DNA from: UBA7683 sp964397855
Lineage (GTDB): Bacteria; Patescibacteriota; Saccharimonadia; Saccharimonadales; UBA7683
DNA: 57,600 nucleotides
Direction: 5' to 3'
NCBI GenBank assembly: GCA_964397855.1
Contig: CAYNKQ010000005.1
Span: forward strand, 1 to 57,600
Part shown: positions 24,830-34,502 of the stretch, piece by piece
Numbering within the stretch: the stretch's first letter is position 1
Layout: each line of letters opens with the position of its first letter
Notes under the pieces: generated by a model
The model's database searches: none
Told to the model about the DNA's origin: nothing
Seen by the model: only the letters and a program-made list of their open reading frames with translations
Position numbers and translations under genes: made by a program

Positions 24830-26071
24830 ATGAGCAAACTCCTCAGAGAATTACTGGCTGCCCAAGAGCCATTATTTACACAGAGCCTTCGAGAGCTAGA
24901 GATCTTGACTGGCAAAAAAAACATAGACAACAAACTAGCTGCTGAGATTTCTGAGAAAACGATTTCGGCAATACGTAGCCTTGGTCTAGACCCACACGAC
25001 ACAACTGATAAAGAGCTTTTTCACGCCCTTAATCATCGTGTGCATCAGCAAAACGTAAACATTGCTAAAAGCATTGGTAGCAACAATGACGCACCAGTTA
25101 AGGAGATAATCCCGAAGCTCGTTGAGGTTGCCAACAGTATTAAAACTCCACGCTCTTGCTGGGTGCTCAAAAAGTCTGTGACAAAAGAACTGCTTCGTGA
25201 GATGCCGCCAAAGAAAATGATGAAACATTTGGGGTATCGTTCGCTCGAAAGCATGTTTAAAAATGAAAATTTTGCTGAACTGTATTCTGCGCTGCGCTTT
25301 AGCGAAGGCGGTGAATGGTTGAACGAATATAACGAACTATTCAAAAAACGGGTCCAGCCAACGGACTTTGAAACTCGTGATATAGAAATTATCATAATGG
25401 ATCACGACAAGTGGGTAGACCTCACGGAAGGCTTCGTACACAAGAAGAAGCACAACATCACTCACACCAAAGAACTCGGCACCATCGTAGTGGTACCTAT
25501 GAAACAAACTCACATGAAGGGCTTGTCGCTAAAATCATTGCCACTTCTGTTTCATTACATCAACGAAGTCCGGCTTTATTCCGCCTTCTTTAAACTCAAG
25601 AGTACACTGCCTCACTTTGGTGAGACAATTTCAAACACCTTGATCGCTGATACTGGAACGGGTGCAACTATTGCCAACTTTCATATCCACTGGCGTGTGA
25701 TTCAGCGATATTTTGGCAAACTCGGCGAAGAGCCGCCAGAGGTATTCCAGCCGCATGTACAGCCAGAAGACCTGCATTGGCGTCGTGCTGCAGAACTTAT
25801 GTATGAGGTAAGTCCAGAACTTAAATTCTGGGAAGATCTTGAGTATGTGGCTCGTGTTGATAAAGATACTCACCCTGTCGCATTCAATCTCTTTGACGTT
25901 TCATTTGCATACAGTAATGAAGAAACATTTGAAAATCGTTACTTCTACCACATGCGTGAGGCGCTTTGGAACGAAATATTTATGCGCTATATGGGTGAGC
26001 CAGTACTTAAAAAGCAAATTCTGCAACAGCTCGACAACGATATGATTAAGCCAGAAGAGATCATACGGTAA
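24830..26071 (+). CDS. Unknown 413-residue protein
   Basis: A soluble, helix-rich protein with no family I recognise. The N-terminal 60 residues look like a helical coiled region (LLRELLAAQEPLFTQSLRELEILTG); the middle holds basic stretches (MPPKKMMKHL, HKKKHNITH) and the C-terminal half is rich in aromatic and acidic residues (HIHWRVIQRYFG, DLHWRRAAELMYE). No catalytic signature is certain. A TATACT box lies about 38 bases upstream. Its TAA shares one base with the ATG of the LOG-like gene, and a strong terminator closes the pair, so the two form a bicistron. Confidence 0.75.
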   Translation: MSKLLRELLAAQEPLFTQSLRELEILTGKKNIDNKLAAEISEKTISAIRSLGLDPHDTTDKELFHALNHRVHQQNVNIAKSIGSNNDAPVKEIIPKLVEVANSIKTPRSCWVLKKSVTKELLREMPPKKMMKHLGYRSLESMFKNENFAELYSALRFSEGGEWLNEYNELFKKRVQPTDFETRDIEIIIMDHDKWVDLTEGFVHKKKHNITHTKELGTIVVVPMKQTHMKGLSLKSLPLLFHYINEVRLYSAFFKLKSTLPHFGETISNTLIADTGTGATIANFHIHWRVIQRYFGKLGEEPPEVFQPHVQPEDLHWRRAAELMYEVSPELKFWEDLEYVARVDKDTHPVAFNLFDVSFAYSNEETFENRYFYHMREALWNEIFMRYMGEPVLKKQILQQLDNDMIKPEEIIR

Positions 26072-26697
26072 TGCCAGAAACAAGACCAAAGCAAGTTAAG
26101 CTTGTCCCAAAATCACCCAAGCACCGTTTTACTATCTGTGTAAGTGGCGCTGCTCGTGGCAAAACAGTCGATATGGACTACGAACTGGCTTTTGAGCTTG
26201 GTCGCCAGATAGCGCTGCATGGTCATGTGCTTATTACCGGTGCAACGGTCGGCCTACCTGACTGGGCAGCCCAAGGGGCTAAGAGCGTTGGTGGAATGAG
26301 TATCGGCATTAGCCCAGCTGCAAGCGCTAAAGAACATGTTAACAAATACCACCTTCCCACCACTGCGTATGACTTTATACTGTATTCAGGGCTCCAATAT
26401 GTTGGAAGAGATACTTTATTGGTTCAAAGTTCAGATGCAGTATTGAGTATTGGTGGCAGAATGGGAACAGTGCACGAATTTGCAATAGCTATTGAAAGCC
26501 ACATTCCGGTAGGCGTATTGAAAGACGCTGGTGGCGTCGGTGATGAATTCGAACATTTAATGCTGGCGGCTGGGATGTGCCACGATGGTATTTGTGACAC
26601 CAAGCACGATGTATATTTTGGTCAAAAACCCGACTTACTCGTTGAGCGTATTGTGGGACTGCTTGAACAGCGTCACAACCCAGAAGACAAGAAATAA
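26071..26697 (+). CDS. LOG/SLOG-family Rossmann nucleotide-binding protein
   Basis: A 208-residue protein of the LOG-like (lysine-decarboxylase-like, TIGR00725-related) superfamily: TICVSGAARG at the N-terminus, GHVLITGATVGLPDWAAQGA, and SIGGRMGTVHEFAIAIE, a variant of the GGxGTxxE motif where the usual Gly-x-Gly is Gly-Arg-Met-Gly. LOG enzymes release bases from nucleotide monophosphates, while SLOG relatives sense nucleotides; either is possible. It overlaps the unknown 413-residue gene by one base and ends just before a terminator. Confidence 0.82.
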   Translation: MPETRPKQVKLVPKSPKHRFTICVSGAARGKTVDMDYELAFELGRQIALHGHVLITGATVGLPDWAAQGAKSVGGMSIGISPAASAKEHVNKYHLPTTAYDFILYSGLQYVGRDTLLVQSSDAVLSIGGRMGTVHEFAIAIESHIPVGVLKDAGGVGDEFEHLMLAAGMCHDGICDTKHDVYFGQKPDLLVERIVGLLEQRHNPEDKK

Positions 26698-26715
26698 TTA
26701 GAATTATTGAACAGT

Positions 26716-26748
26716 AATACCGAGTATTTCTACTCGGTATTTTCTTTT
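26716..26748 (+). terminator. Rho-independent terminator
   Basis: A perfect 11-base stem, aataccgagta (26716-26726) with tactcggtatt (26731-26741), with loop tttc and a T-rich tail. It ends the two-gene unit upstream. Confidence 0.92.
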
Positions 26749-26806
26749 AATCTTAAGTAGAGAGGACTATAGTGTAGTCAGATTAACACAAGGATTACCG
26801 ATATTT

Positions 26807-27460
26807 ATGGAACCAGAAGCTTCACCAACACCCGCCACTAAGAATAGCCGCAAGAAAGCGCTCATTATTTTCGGATTACTTGCGGTAGGAATACTAATAG
26901 CCAGTCTCGCTTTTACAGGGTTTAAGTGGCGCACACAGCTCGACGAGCAAAAACAGGGTCGCGAAAGTGTCGAACTTCAGGTAGAGGCACTTAAACAAAG
27001 GATTGCAGAACTTGAGAAAGCTAAAACCTCCACGAATAGTTCAACGGCAGCTCTCGATAAAACGAAACCAAGCGCCAAAGATATTATAGAAATAGATAAG
27101 GCGCTCTTGGCGCAGTGCAACTCAAACGGTAGTAACAACATTTATCTTGCGGCAACGGCTTCTGGCAAACAGGTATCCAAGATTGACTCGACATTCTTTA
27201 CTGGTACTGGCGCCAATCAAACACCCGCGTTCTACGATTCAACAGCTGTTGTAGGACTCAGTTGCAGGGAGAGCTCTTCGCCTGATGAAGCAACTGGTGG
27301 GTTTATTAGTATTCTGCAACGGCAAGTCGACTTAAGTTGGAAACAAGTGATGGGCACGCAGGACACCATACCATGCGCTCAAGTTAACGAGCTTCGAATT
27401 CCTTCGCGGGTTATTAAAGAATGTTACGAGGGTGACTCGCTCAAAAAGAACACTAACTAG
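26807..27460 (+). CDS. Single-pass membrane protein with coiled coil and extracytoplasmic Cys domain
   Basis: 217 residues: a short basic cytoplasmic start, a membrane helix (about 18-38), a coiled coil (about 45-75), a Ser/Thr linker and a C-terminal domain with four Cys (C104, C153, C190, C206) that could form two disulfides outside the membrane. No family is recognised. A TATTTATG start context with AAGGA upstream fits. It stands alone between a terminator and the uvrB promoter. Confidence 0.75.
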   Translation: MEPEASPTPATKNSRKKALIIFGLLAVGILIASLAFTGFKWRTQLDEQKQGRESVELQVEALKQRIAELEKAKTSTNSSTAALDKTKPSAKDIIEIDKALLAQCNSNGSNNIYLAATASGKQVSKIDSTFFTGTGANQTPAFYDSTAVVGLSCRESSSPDEATGGFISILQRQVDLSWKQVMGTQDTIPCAQVNELRIPSRVIKECYEGDSLKKNTN

Positions 27461-27517
27461 TAACCCTACGTTTCTAACAGATCACCAGAAGTGGTAAATC
27501 GTGGTAATATTAGTTGA

Positions 27518-29491
27518 ATGGCCAACGCGTTTAAACTCAATACTAAATACGAACCAACTGGTGACCAGCCGGCCGCTATTCAGGCACTCATTAAAGGCCT
27601 TGATTCTGGGGAAAAAGAACAAACTCTTCTTGGTGTAACTGGATCGGGCAAAACCTTTACGATGGCAAATGTTATTCAAAGTGTTCAAAAGCCAACACTG
27701 GTACTGTCGCATAATAAGACATTGGCTGCACAGTTATATTCTGAATTTAGAACATTTTTCCCAGAGAATGAGGTCCACTATTTTGTAAGTTATTTTGATT
27801 ACTATCAGCCAGAAGCCTACATGGCCTCAAGTGATACGTATATTGAAAAGGACTCAAAAATAAACGAAGAAATAGACAGGTTAAGGCACGCAGCAACCTC
27901 AGCACTTTTAAGCGGTAGAGACTGTATCATTGTCGCATCTGTTAGTTGTATCTATGGCATCGGCTCGCGCGACGACTATGGCGACATGTCGATAGTTGTC
28001 CGCAAGAACGAGAAGCGTCGACAAGATAAGTTTATCCGTCACCTAACTGATATCCAGTATCAGAGAAACGATATCGATTTTCATCGCTCAACCTTCCGTG
28101 TGCGGGGAGACGTCGTAGACGTTTTCCCAGCTGGTCACGAGACGGCATTGCGGTTTGAGTTCTTCGGCGATGTGGTAGACAGAATCACGGAGATTAATCC
28201 ACTGACCGGTGAGATCATCGCAGAGCCCGACACAGCACGGATATTTCCAGGATCACACTACGTGACGCCCAAGGAAAAACTTAAGGTTGCGATAAGCAAG
28301 ATAAGAAACGAATTTGATGTACGAATTCAAGAATTTGAGAGTCAAGGAAAACTACTTGAAGCCCAGCGACTTGGCCAAAGAACAAAATTTGATTTAGAAA
28401 TGCTTGAAGAAACTGGCTTTGTAAAAGGTATTGAAAACTATTCAAGATACCTGACAGACAGAGAAGAAGGCGAGCAGCCAGCCACGCTGCTGGATTACTT
28501 CCCAGATGACTACTTGATGATGGTTGATGAAAGTCATATGTCGCTCCCACAAGTACGTGGTATGTATAACGGAGATAGAGCTCGAAAAGAGGTCTTAGTA
28601 GAACACGGCTTCCGTTTACCTTCAGCGTTAGATAACCGCCCCTTAAAGTTTGAAGAATTTGAAAACCACGTCAACCAAGTTATTTATGTATCCGCAACAC
28701 CAGGCGAATACGAACTTGAGCGTAGCGGTAAGCCGGTGCAACAGGTAATTCGTCCAACTGGTCTGCTTGACCCGCCCATCGAGATTCGTCCAACTAATAA
28801 TCAAATTGATGATCTCATTAAAGAAGTGAGAGACACCATCAGCAAGGGACAACGTGTGCTGGTAACAACACTCACGAAGCGCATGGCAGAAGACCTAACA
28901 GAATATCTGCAAGAGCTCGATATAAAGACTGCTTATCTTCATAGCGATGTCGATACACTCGATAGAACTGATATTTTACGTGATCTTCGGCTTGGTATTT
29001 TTGATGTGCTTGTAGGTATAAACTTGTTGCGCGAAGGATTAGACCTTCCAGAGGTCAGTCTCGTTGCGATTATGGACGCCGACAAAGAAGGCTTCTTACG
29101 AAGTTCACAGGCTTTAGTGCAAACTGTAGGTCGTGCCGCTCGTCATGAAGAGGGTCACGTTATTATGTATGCCGATAGAATTACAAAATCTATGCAATAT
29201 ACGCTAGATGAAACTATCAGACGTCGTAAAATACAAGAAGCTTATAACGAAAAACACAAAATTACCCCAATGGGTGTCGATAAAGTTATTGACGAGGGTA
29301 TGCGGGCTATCATTGGCGCACCAGAAAAGGTTGCCAAGCCAAAACTTAATCTCAATAAGATCCCTAAGGACGAGTATAAGAACCTTATAAAAGAGCTTTC
29401 TGCTCAAATGGATCTAGCTTCGGCTAATTTACGTTTTGAAGAAGCCGCCGAGCTTCGTGACACCATAGCCGAAATTGAATCTAAGCTATAG
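27518..29491 (+). CDS. uvrB: UvrABC excision repair subunit B
   Basis: A 657-residue full-length UvrB. Walker A GVTGSGKTF at 39-47, the beta-hairpin region around YFVSYFDYYQPEAY, helicase motif DESHMSLPQ, the VSATPGEYE motif, the GINLLREGLDLPEVSLVAI segment, QTVGRAARH, and a C-terminal UVR domain (about 620-657) for UvrC contact. It loads on damaged DNA after UvrA. A TAATAT box lies 7 bases before the ATG, so the mRNA is probably leaderless. No SOS operator was noticed. Confidence 0.97.
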   Translation: MANAFKLNTKYEPTGDQPAAIQALIKGLDSGEKEQTLLGVTGSGKTFTMANVIQSVQKPTLVLSHNKTLAAQLYSEFRTFFPENEVHYFVSYFDYYQPEAYMASSDTYIEKDSKINEEIDRLRHAATSALLSGRDCIIVASVSCIYGIGSRDDYGDMSIVVRKNEKRRQDKFIRHLTDIQYQRNDIDFHRSTFRVRGDVVDVFPAGHETALRFEFFGDVVDRITEINPLTGEIIAEPDTARIFPGSHYVTPKEKLKVAISKIRNEFDVRIQEFESQGKLLEAQRLGQRTKFDLEMLEETGFVKGIENYSRYLTDREEGEQPATLLDYFPDDYLMMVDESHMSLPQVRGMYNGDRARKEVLVEHGFRLPSALDNRPLKFEEFENHVNQVIYVSATPGEYELERSGKPVQQVIRPTGLLDPPIEIRPTNNQIDDLIKEVRDTISKGQRVLVTTLTKRMAEDLTEYLQELDIKTAYLHSDVDTLDRTDILRDLRLGIFDVLVGINLLREGLDLPEVSLVAIMDADKEGFLRSSQALVQTVGRAARHEEGHVIMYADRITKSMQYTLDETIRRRKIQEAYNEKHKITPMGVDKVIDEGMRAIIGAPEKVAKPKLNLNKIPKDEYKNLIKELSAQMDLASANLRFEEAAELRDTIAEIESKL

Positions 29492-29539
29492 CATTAGTGC
29501 TAACAGTGGTATAATCTCAAGTAACTTACAGAGTTATTT

Positions 29540-31555
29540 ATGAAACATTGTTTTGAATTCTTCCTGCTAAAAGATCAAGTTACCAAAGAAGATTGGCAAC
29601 GGCTCTACAACGTCTTCTCTCAGTATGTTGGTGTGCTTAAAGAATTTGATGTGGTGGTTAAGATTGAAGAAAATACCATTCGTTACTTTGTACTCAGTGA
29701 TCGTGATCTTGGTTCACTTTCTAATAATATTGAAGTGGGTGTGCTACGACCAATTGCACTAGAAAAAATTGGCTTGCCAAATCATTCAACTGTAGCTAAG
29801 GAACGTTTAGTTATACTCAAGGCAGGTTCAGATCTTCTTGATCTTAAAGAAAAATATAAAGTTAAAAAAGCTAAAGATCTGCAGTTTGTACTGATAAAAT
29901 GCAGAAGGATTAATTTTGAAAAAGCAATTACTAATTCTTATCTTTATTTTAAAGACAGCGCCAATGCCTGGACGGTAAATAAGAAGATCAGTACGGTATT
30001 TCCTTCATTTTTGCTGGCAATAGACTTTGCAGCCAACACTCGCTATCTACGCAAGAAAGTCAGTAAATATCTAGATATTCAAAAAACACTTCACATTATG
30101 CAGAGTGAAAATATGGGTGCAATCTTTGAAGTCGACACATTTCCATATTTGCCAAAGAACTACTACTTAGGGCTGCAATCGTACGACTTTGAAAAACACT
30201 CGTTTATTATCGGTGCAAGTGGCAGTGGTAAGTCGAAGTTGATCTCGCTTATTGTCGATAAACTAGCCAATACTCCGGGCATGAAGCAGAATTACCGAGT
30301 TATTGTAGTTGATCCGCACGCCTCACTTGAACACGATCTTAAAGGTATACAAGATAGCACAGTAGTTAACTTTAAGGGTCAAGATGATGGTGCAGAGCTG
30401 TTTGGGGGTACTGGTACAGATATTTCTGCCGCCACTGAACTTACGGGTACGCTGTTTAAGTCGCTATTGAATGATCAACATAACCCTAAACTTGAACGAG
30501 TCTTACGATTTGCGTTGTATGTTCTTATGACTGCACAAATTATGTCACTAGACGCCTTAAAGAGACTTGTGACTGACATTGAGTACAGAAACCAGGTTCT
30601 GCAACATGTTGAAGGTTTTATTCCCGAAAACATCGTAAAGTTTTTTGGTACTGATTTTAATGAGATCCGCACAAAGTATTATAACGAAGCAATTTCTCCT
30701 ATTGTGTCATTAGTTGATGAAATGCAGATGCAACCTTCTCTGGCGGGTAATGATCAAAATGCAACTTCGCTCGGACAGATTATTAGCAGTAACTTTTTAA
30801 CTACTTTTTCACTCAACAAAGTGAGTATGGGTGAGAAGGTTGTAAAAACCATAGCAGGGTTGCTCATACAGCAAATATTTTTACTTGCTCAGGCGCGAGC
30901 TTTTAATCAAAAGGTGATTTTAATAGTTGATGAAGTCTCTGTGGTTCAAAACCCAGCGTTAGCATCTATTTTGGCTGAAGCTCGTAAGTTTGGACTATCA
31001 GTGATTCTCACTCAGCAATATTTTGGCCAAATTGAAAAAGATCTTCAAGATGCAATATTTGCAAATGCCTACAACTACTATGTATTTAAAGTCTCGGAAG
31101 AAGATGCTCGTTCGATAGAAGGTAACCTAAATATTGAAATTCCAAAAGAAATTTTGCAAGCTGAAAAAGACAAGGGCCTAAAGCAGTCCGAAGTGCGAGT
31201 TCAAATGCTTACAGGTTTGCACCCTCGCGAGTGTTTCTTGCGGCTTAGTGCAAACGGTCAACTGCTACCGTGTGTTAAAGCGCGAACCGTTGAGATGACA
31301 GCAGCTCCTGTCGTAAAACATGAAGGAGTATTGAAGGAATATTCGCAGAAGCACGAACTACCAACTAGATTTATTGAAAATCAACAGAAGCAAGAAGATA
31401 TACTTGTAGCAAAATTAAAAAATGACCCAAACTATACTCATAAAGCCGGAGCGCCAGCGGTTACTGCAACATTAGGTACGGCTAAACGTGAGTTTATTAA
31501 TTTGCAAGACATATTGGCGAGTCAATCATCGAGCAGAAGAAAATTAAAGAAATGA
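29540..31555 (+). CDS. VirB4/TraG-HerA-like P-loop ATPase
   Basis: A 671-residue motor-type ATPase. An N-terminal domain of about 215 residues without clear signatures precedes Walker A GASGSGKSK (about 224-232), a VVDPHASLE strand, Walker B VILIVDEVS (about 459-467) and a sensor ILTQQYFGQ. Such ATPases power DNA or protein transport in type IV secretion, or DNA pumping in HerA proteins. No membrane helix is obvious. A TATAAT box lies 23 bases upstream of the ATG. Two tandem paralogues of unknown function follow within ten bases, which suggests one module. Confidence 0.8.
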   Translation: MKHCFEFFLLKDQVTKEDWQRLYNVFSQYVGVLKEFDVVVKIEENTIRYFVLSDRDLGSLSNNIEVGVLRPIALEKIGLPNHSTVAKERLVILKAGSDLLDLKEKYKVKKAKDLQFVLIKCRRINFEKAITNSYLYFKDSANAWTVNKKISTVFPSFLLAIDFAANTRYLRKKVSKYLDIQKTLHIMQSENMGAIFEVDTFPYLPKNYYLGLQSYDFEKHSFIIGASGSGKSKLISLIVDKLANTPGMKQNYRVIVVDPHASLEHDLKGIQDSTVVNFKGQDDGAELFGGTGTDISAATELTGTLFKSLLNDQHNPKLERVLRFALYVLMTAQIMSLDALKRLVTDIEYRNQVLQHVEGFIPENIVKFFGTDFNEIRTKYYNEAISPIVSLVDEMQMQPSLAGNDQNATSLGQIISSNFLTTFSLNKVSMGEKVVKTIAGLLIQQIFLLAQARAFNQKVILIVDEVSVVQNPALASILAEARKFGLSVILTQQYFGQIEKDLQDAIFANAYNYYVFKVSEEDARSIEGNLNIEIPKEILQAEKDKGLKQSEVRVQMLTGLHPRECFLRLSANGQLLPCVKARTVEMTAAPVVKHEGVLKEYSQKHELPTRFIENQQKQEDILVAKLKNDPNYTHKAGAPAVTATLGTAKREFINLQDILASQSSSRRKLKK

Positions 31556-31565
31556 GGGAAATTAT

Positions 31566-32270
31566 ATGAACGCTGAAACTGCAAAACAGATATTAGATAA
31601 AATCATAGGTCAAATCTGTGGATACCAGAATCCACTAACTCTTGAAGAGTTTATGCAAAAATTTGCCTTTGATGTCAGGCTGCCGCAAATGGTATATGAC
31701 TCCACTGACAACACACCGACTTGGGCTTCTTCAACTAATCCCACTAGATTTATTACAATGGAGAATGCTCGCAGGCGTTCTGAGAAAGACGATAACCTGA
31801 AGCCAAAACAAGAGATTAAAAATCTACAAGACTTATTAACACTGTGGGGTGAAATTAACTTCACTACAACAGAACGACAAATTGAAGCAATCAGTGTTGC
31901 TGAAAGTGATCACGTTATTAAATCTGAAAATGTATATCGTTCACAGGACATACGGCGAAGTAAGAATGTGCTATTTTCTGATGGTGTAGAAGATTCTGAA
32001 TTTGTAGCTGCTGCTCAGCGCTCCGGAGGTAATGCATTCTGTATACGCATAGAAGACAGCGGCGAGTGTTCAAATAGCTTTGGAGTCTCGTGGAGTAATA
32101 AAGTTAACAACAGTTTCTTCATACACGATTGTTATGATATGCATGACAGTATTTTTTGCACCAGCATGAGTGGTAAGCAATATTGTGTAGCAAATATGCA
32201 GTTTGAAAAAGAAGAATATGAAAAAATTAAAAAACTAGTAATTCAATGGATACTTTCACCAGCGTCGTAA
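31566..32270 (+). CDS. Unknown repeat-rich protein A (tandem paralogue)
   Basis: 234 residues, homologous end-to-end with the next gene. After a helical start (AKQILDKIIGQI) and a WASSTNPTRFI segment, residues about 105-205 show a short-period pattern of Ser/Asn-x-hydrophobic turns (SENVYRSQDIRRSKNVLFSD, DSEF, CSNSFGVSWSN) suggesting a beta-helix. The end KQYCVANMQFEKEEYEK resembles, from memory, a motif in CPR zinc-ribbon and beta-helix proteins. It starts ten bases after the ATPase stop and is followed by its paralogue after seven. Function unknown. Confidence 0.72.
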   Translation: MNAETAKQILDKIIGQICGYQNPLTLEEFMQKFAFDVRLPQMVYDSTDNTPTWASSTNPTRFITMENARRRSEKDDNLKPKQEIKNLQDLLTLWGEINFTTTERQIEAISVAESDHVIKSENVYRSQDIRRSKNVLFSDGVEDSEFVAAAQRSGGNAFCIRIEDSGECSNSFGVSWSNKVNNSFFIHDCYDMHDSIFCTSMSGKQYCVANMQFEKEEYEKIKKLVIQWILSPAS

Positions 32271-32277
32271 GGAATAT

Positions 32278-32985
32278 ATGAACTCAATACAAGCAAAAGA
32301 AATTCTAGATAAGATTGTAAAACAAGTGTTTGGGGTTGAAAATCCACTAACACTTGAGCAGTGCGTGGAAAAATTTGCGTTTGATGTACGTCTTCCAGAA
32401 AAAGTTAAAGATTCAACTGATGGAACTGACACATGGGCTTCTTCTACCAACCCTACAAAGTTTATAAAAATGGATAATGCCCGAGACAACGGGGCAAATG
32501 AATCGCTTGGTCTGTATGCAACACAACCAATTAAAGATCTAGCCGACATACTTTCTAAGTGGGAACATGTTAACTTAACTACATCTGAGTTTGCAATTGA
32601 TTCTCTAAATATCTCTGAGTCTGACATGATAATGAACTCAGAAAATGTTCTGAGGTCTGTTAATATCGATAGATCCAAGAATGTATTATTCAGTGATAGT
32701 GTATTTGACAGTGAGTTCATGTTTGCTTCACAACGAAGTGGTCTTTCTACCTTTTGCATCCGTGCCGACGACAGCATTCGGTGTACCAATAGTTTTGGCG
32801 CCTCAAGGTCTGCGGATCTCACAAACTGCATAATGATGCACGACTGTGGAGACATGCAAGATAGTATGTTCTGCAGCAACATGAAAGGGCGTCAGTACTG
32901 CATAGCAAATATGCAATTTGAAAAAGAGGAATACTTTAGACTTCGTAAACAAGTTATTGAATGGATACTTTCGCCCGCTAGCTAA
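32278..32985 (+). CDS. Unknown repeat-rich protein B (tandem paralogue)
   Basis: 235 residues, the same architecture as protein A: AKEILDKIVKQV, FAFDVRLPEKVKDSTD, WASSTNPTKFI, a beta-helix-like centre (SENVLRSVNIDRSKNVLFSD, DSEFMFASQRSG) and the end KGRQYCIANMQFEKEEYF. The two differ mostly in the central linker and loop residues, so this is an old duplication with both copies kept. Its TAA overlaps the stop of the convergent hydrolase gene by four bases. It probably belongs to the ATPase transcript. Confidence 0.72.
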   Translation: MNSIQAKEILDKIVKQVFGVENPLTLEQCVEKFAFDVRLPEKVKDSTDGTDTWASSTNPTKFIKMDNARDNGANESLGLYATQPIKDLADILSKWEHVNLTTSEFAIDSLNISESDMIMNSENVLRSVNIDRSKNVLFSDSVFDSEFMFASQRSGLSTFCIRADDSIRCTNSFGASRSADLTNCIMMHDCGDMQDSMFCSNMKGRQYCIANMQFEKEEYFRLRKQVIEWILSPAS

Positions 32986-34112
32986 GCTGCATCAAGTACA
33001 TCTTGATATGGAACATTTTCGCGGCCTGCTTTAAATACGGTTTCTCGTGTAAGGGGTGTTACGCTAGCGAGACATTCGAGCACTGCTTCATTTCGTCCCA
33101 AAATATAGAGGAGTGTTTCAAGATCAGCCAACGTAAGATGACTGCCAGGTAGCGGCGTAATTTGTACATCTGGATGGTTTTTGAATATGTCATTCCAGCT
33201 TTCTGCCATAGAGGCAAAGTCGTTTTCGAAGACGGTAATATGCATCAGAATATCTTTGGGTATGCGTCGCGCCAACGCACCAGCTTCGCCGCTAAAAAGC
33301 GCAAAGCCAATTGCTAACTGGTGAAGTACACTGTAGGGGCTTAGATCAATCGTTGAAGGATAATGGATCAGGCGAGCAAGCGTTAAATTGCCAACAAGCT
33401 TTATGATCTCACCTGGTTCGCGAGCCACCTGCTTTAGAAGATCAAGTATGTCTGCAATCTCCATCTTTTGCGGAAGGCATGGTGCTGTAAGATCGGCGAA
33501 AATAATATCTTGATTAAATTCGGAGGCAAGTGCAACAATTCCCATGCCAACCATACCACCTCTAGATTCACCTGTAACGATTCGCTCACGTGCGCTCAGG
33601 GTGTGACCCTCTTCGGTAAGCTCTTCTGTAGTGTAATATGAAAAGTTAAGTACAGCTGCTGCTGAGTCTGCCAAAGTGATTGGCCCCTTTGGCTCTGGCC
33701 TTTCTTTTGGCTCATAACTACCTTCGGCGCCCACTAAGTACACAAAGTTACCGGCTCGAACAAGGTTGCGAAGAGTGCGTTCATTATGACCTTCGGTACT
33801 GGTCCACCACGCGCTTGTACCTATGATAGGAACGGTAGACGCAGGATTTTCGGGAATGCCGATTAGAGCACTATATGCATATCCGCGTTCGGTCACAAAG
33901 CCCATGCGCCGGAGTGTACCAACGCCTTCTACGGTCTCTTCGCCAAGATATTCCCAATCAACTATTGAACTATTTTTTCGTACCTCAGTAAGATGTTCTT
34001 CATTTAAGAAGTCAGCTTCTTCGTCTTTGAGTCGAGGGTTTTCAAAAGATTGCCAGGCATCAAAAGGTAATACACTTTTCAACGTCTCGGTAGCTTTTTC
34101 AATACCCAGCAT
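32982..34112 (-). CDS. Alpha/beta hydrolase-like protein
   Basis: 376 residues. The nucleophile elbow GESRGG (Ser about 183), an SAWWTSTEGHNERT segment after strand 3 and a C-terminal GSHLTLAD that could supply the His of a triad fit the alpha/beta hydrolase fold; the exact family is not recognised. No signal peptide. I start at the ATG at 34112, preceded by GAGG, rather than at the GTG three codons upstream. It is convergent with, and overlaps by four bases, the paralogue gene, and is divergent from gatC. Confidence 0.7.
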   Translation of the reverse strand: MLGIEKATETLKSVLPFDAWQSFENPRLKDEEADFLNEEHLTEVRKNSSIVDWEYLGEETVEGVGTLRRMGFVTERGYAYSALIGIPENPASTVPIIGTSAWWTSTEGHNERTLRNLVRAGNFVYLVGAEGSYEPKERPEPKGPITLADSAAAVLNFSYYTTEELTEEGHTLSARERIVTGESRGGMVGMGIVALASEFNQDIIFADLTAPCLPQKMEIADILDLLKQVAREPGEIIKLVGNLTLARLIHYPSTIDLSPYSVLHQLAIGFALFSGEAGALARRIPKDILMHITVFENDFASMAESWNDIFKNHPDVQITPLPGSHLTLADLETLLYILGRNEAVLECLASVTPLTRETVFKAGRENVPYQDVLDAA

Positions 34113-34202
34113 AGTCAACACCTCATTTGCTATTACGCTAATGATAAGCTTTGTATGTAAAGTTTGTAAATAGTAAAATTATAATCTGTTATACTTGTTT
34201 GA

Positions 34203-34502
34203 ATGAAGTTATCACGCGAAGATATAGTAAAGTTAGCCAAGCTAAGCCGCCTAAAACTCTCTGAACCAGAGGTGGAGCAGTACCAAAAAGAACTCAGTTC
34301 TATTATTGAGTATGTAGAGCAACTTGACGCTGTGGATGTGGGTGAACTAAGACCAACATACCAGGTAACTGGTCTTACAAGCGAAGACCCGAATGCTACT
34401 CGCAAAGATGTATTAGTTGATCAAGTTGAACAAACCGAATTGTTCAAAAACCTACCAAATAGAGAAGGCGATCTCATTAAAGTTAAGAGGATGATTGGAT
34501 GA
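34203..34502 (+). CDS. gatC: Asp/Glu-tRNA amidotransferase subunit C
   Basis: A 99-residue small subunit that holds GatA and GatB together. KLSREDIVKLAKLSRLKLSEPE at the start and the VDVGELRPTYQVTGL and LPNREGDLIKVKRMIG segments are typical. A TATACT box lies 7 bases before the ATG, so the operon probably starts with a leaderless message. It overlaps gatA by four bases. Confidence 0.93.
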   Translation: MKLSREDIVKLAKLSRLKLSEPEVEQYQKELSSIIEYVEQLDAVDVGELRPTYQVTGLTSEDPNATRKDVLVDQVEQTELFKNLPNREGDLIKVKRMIG

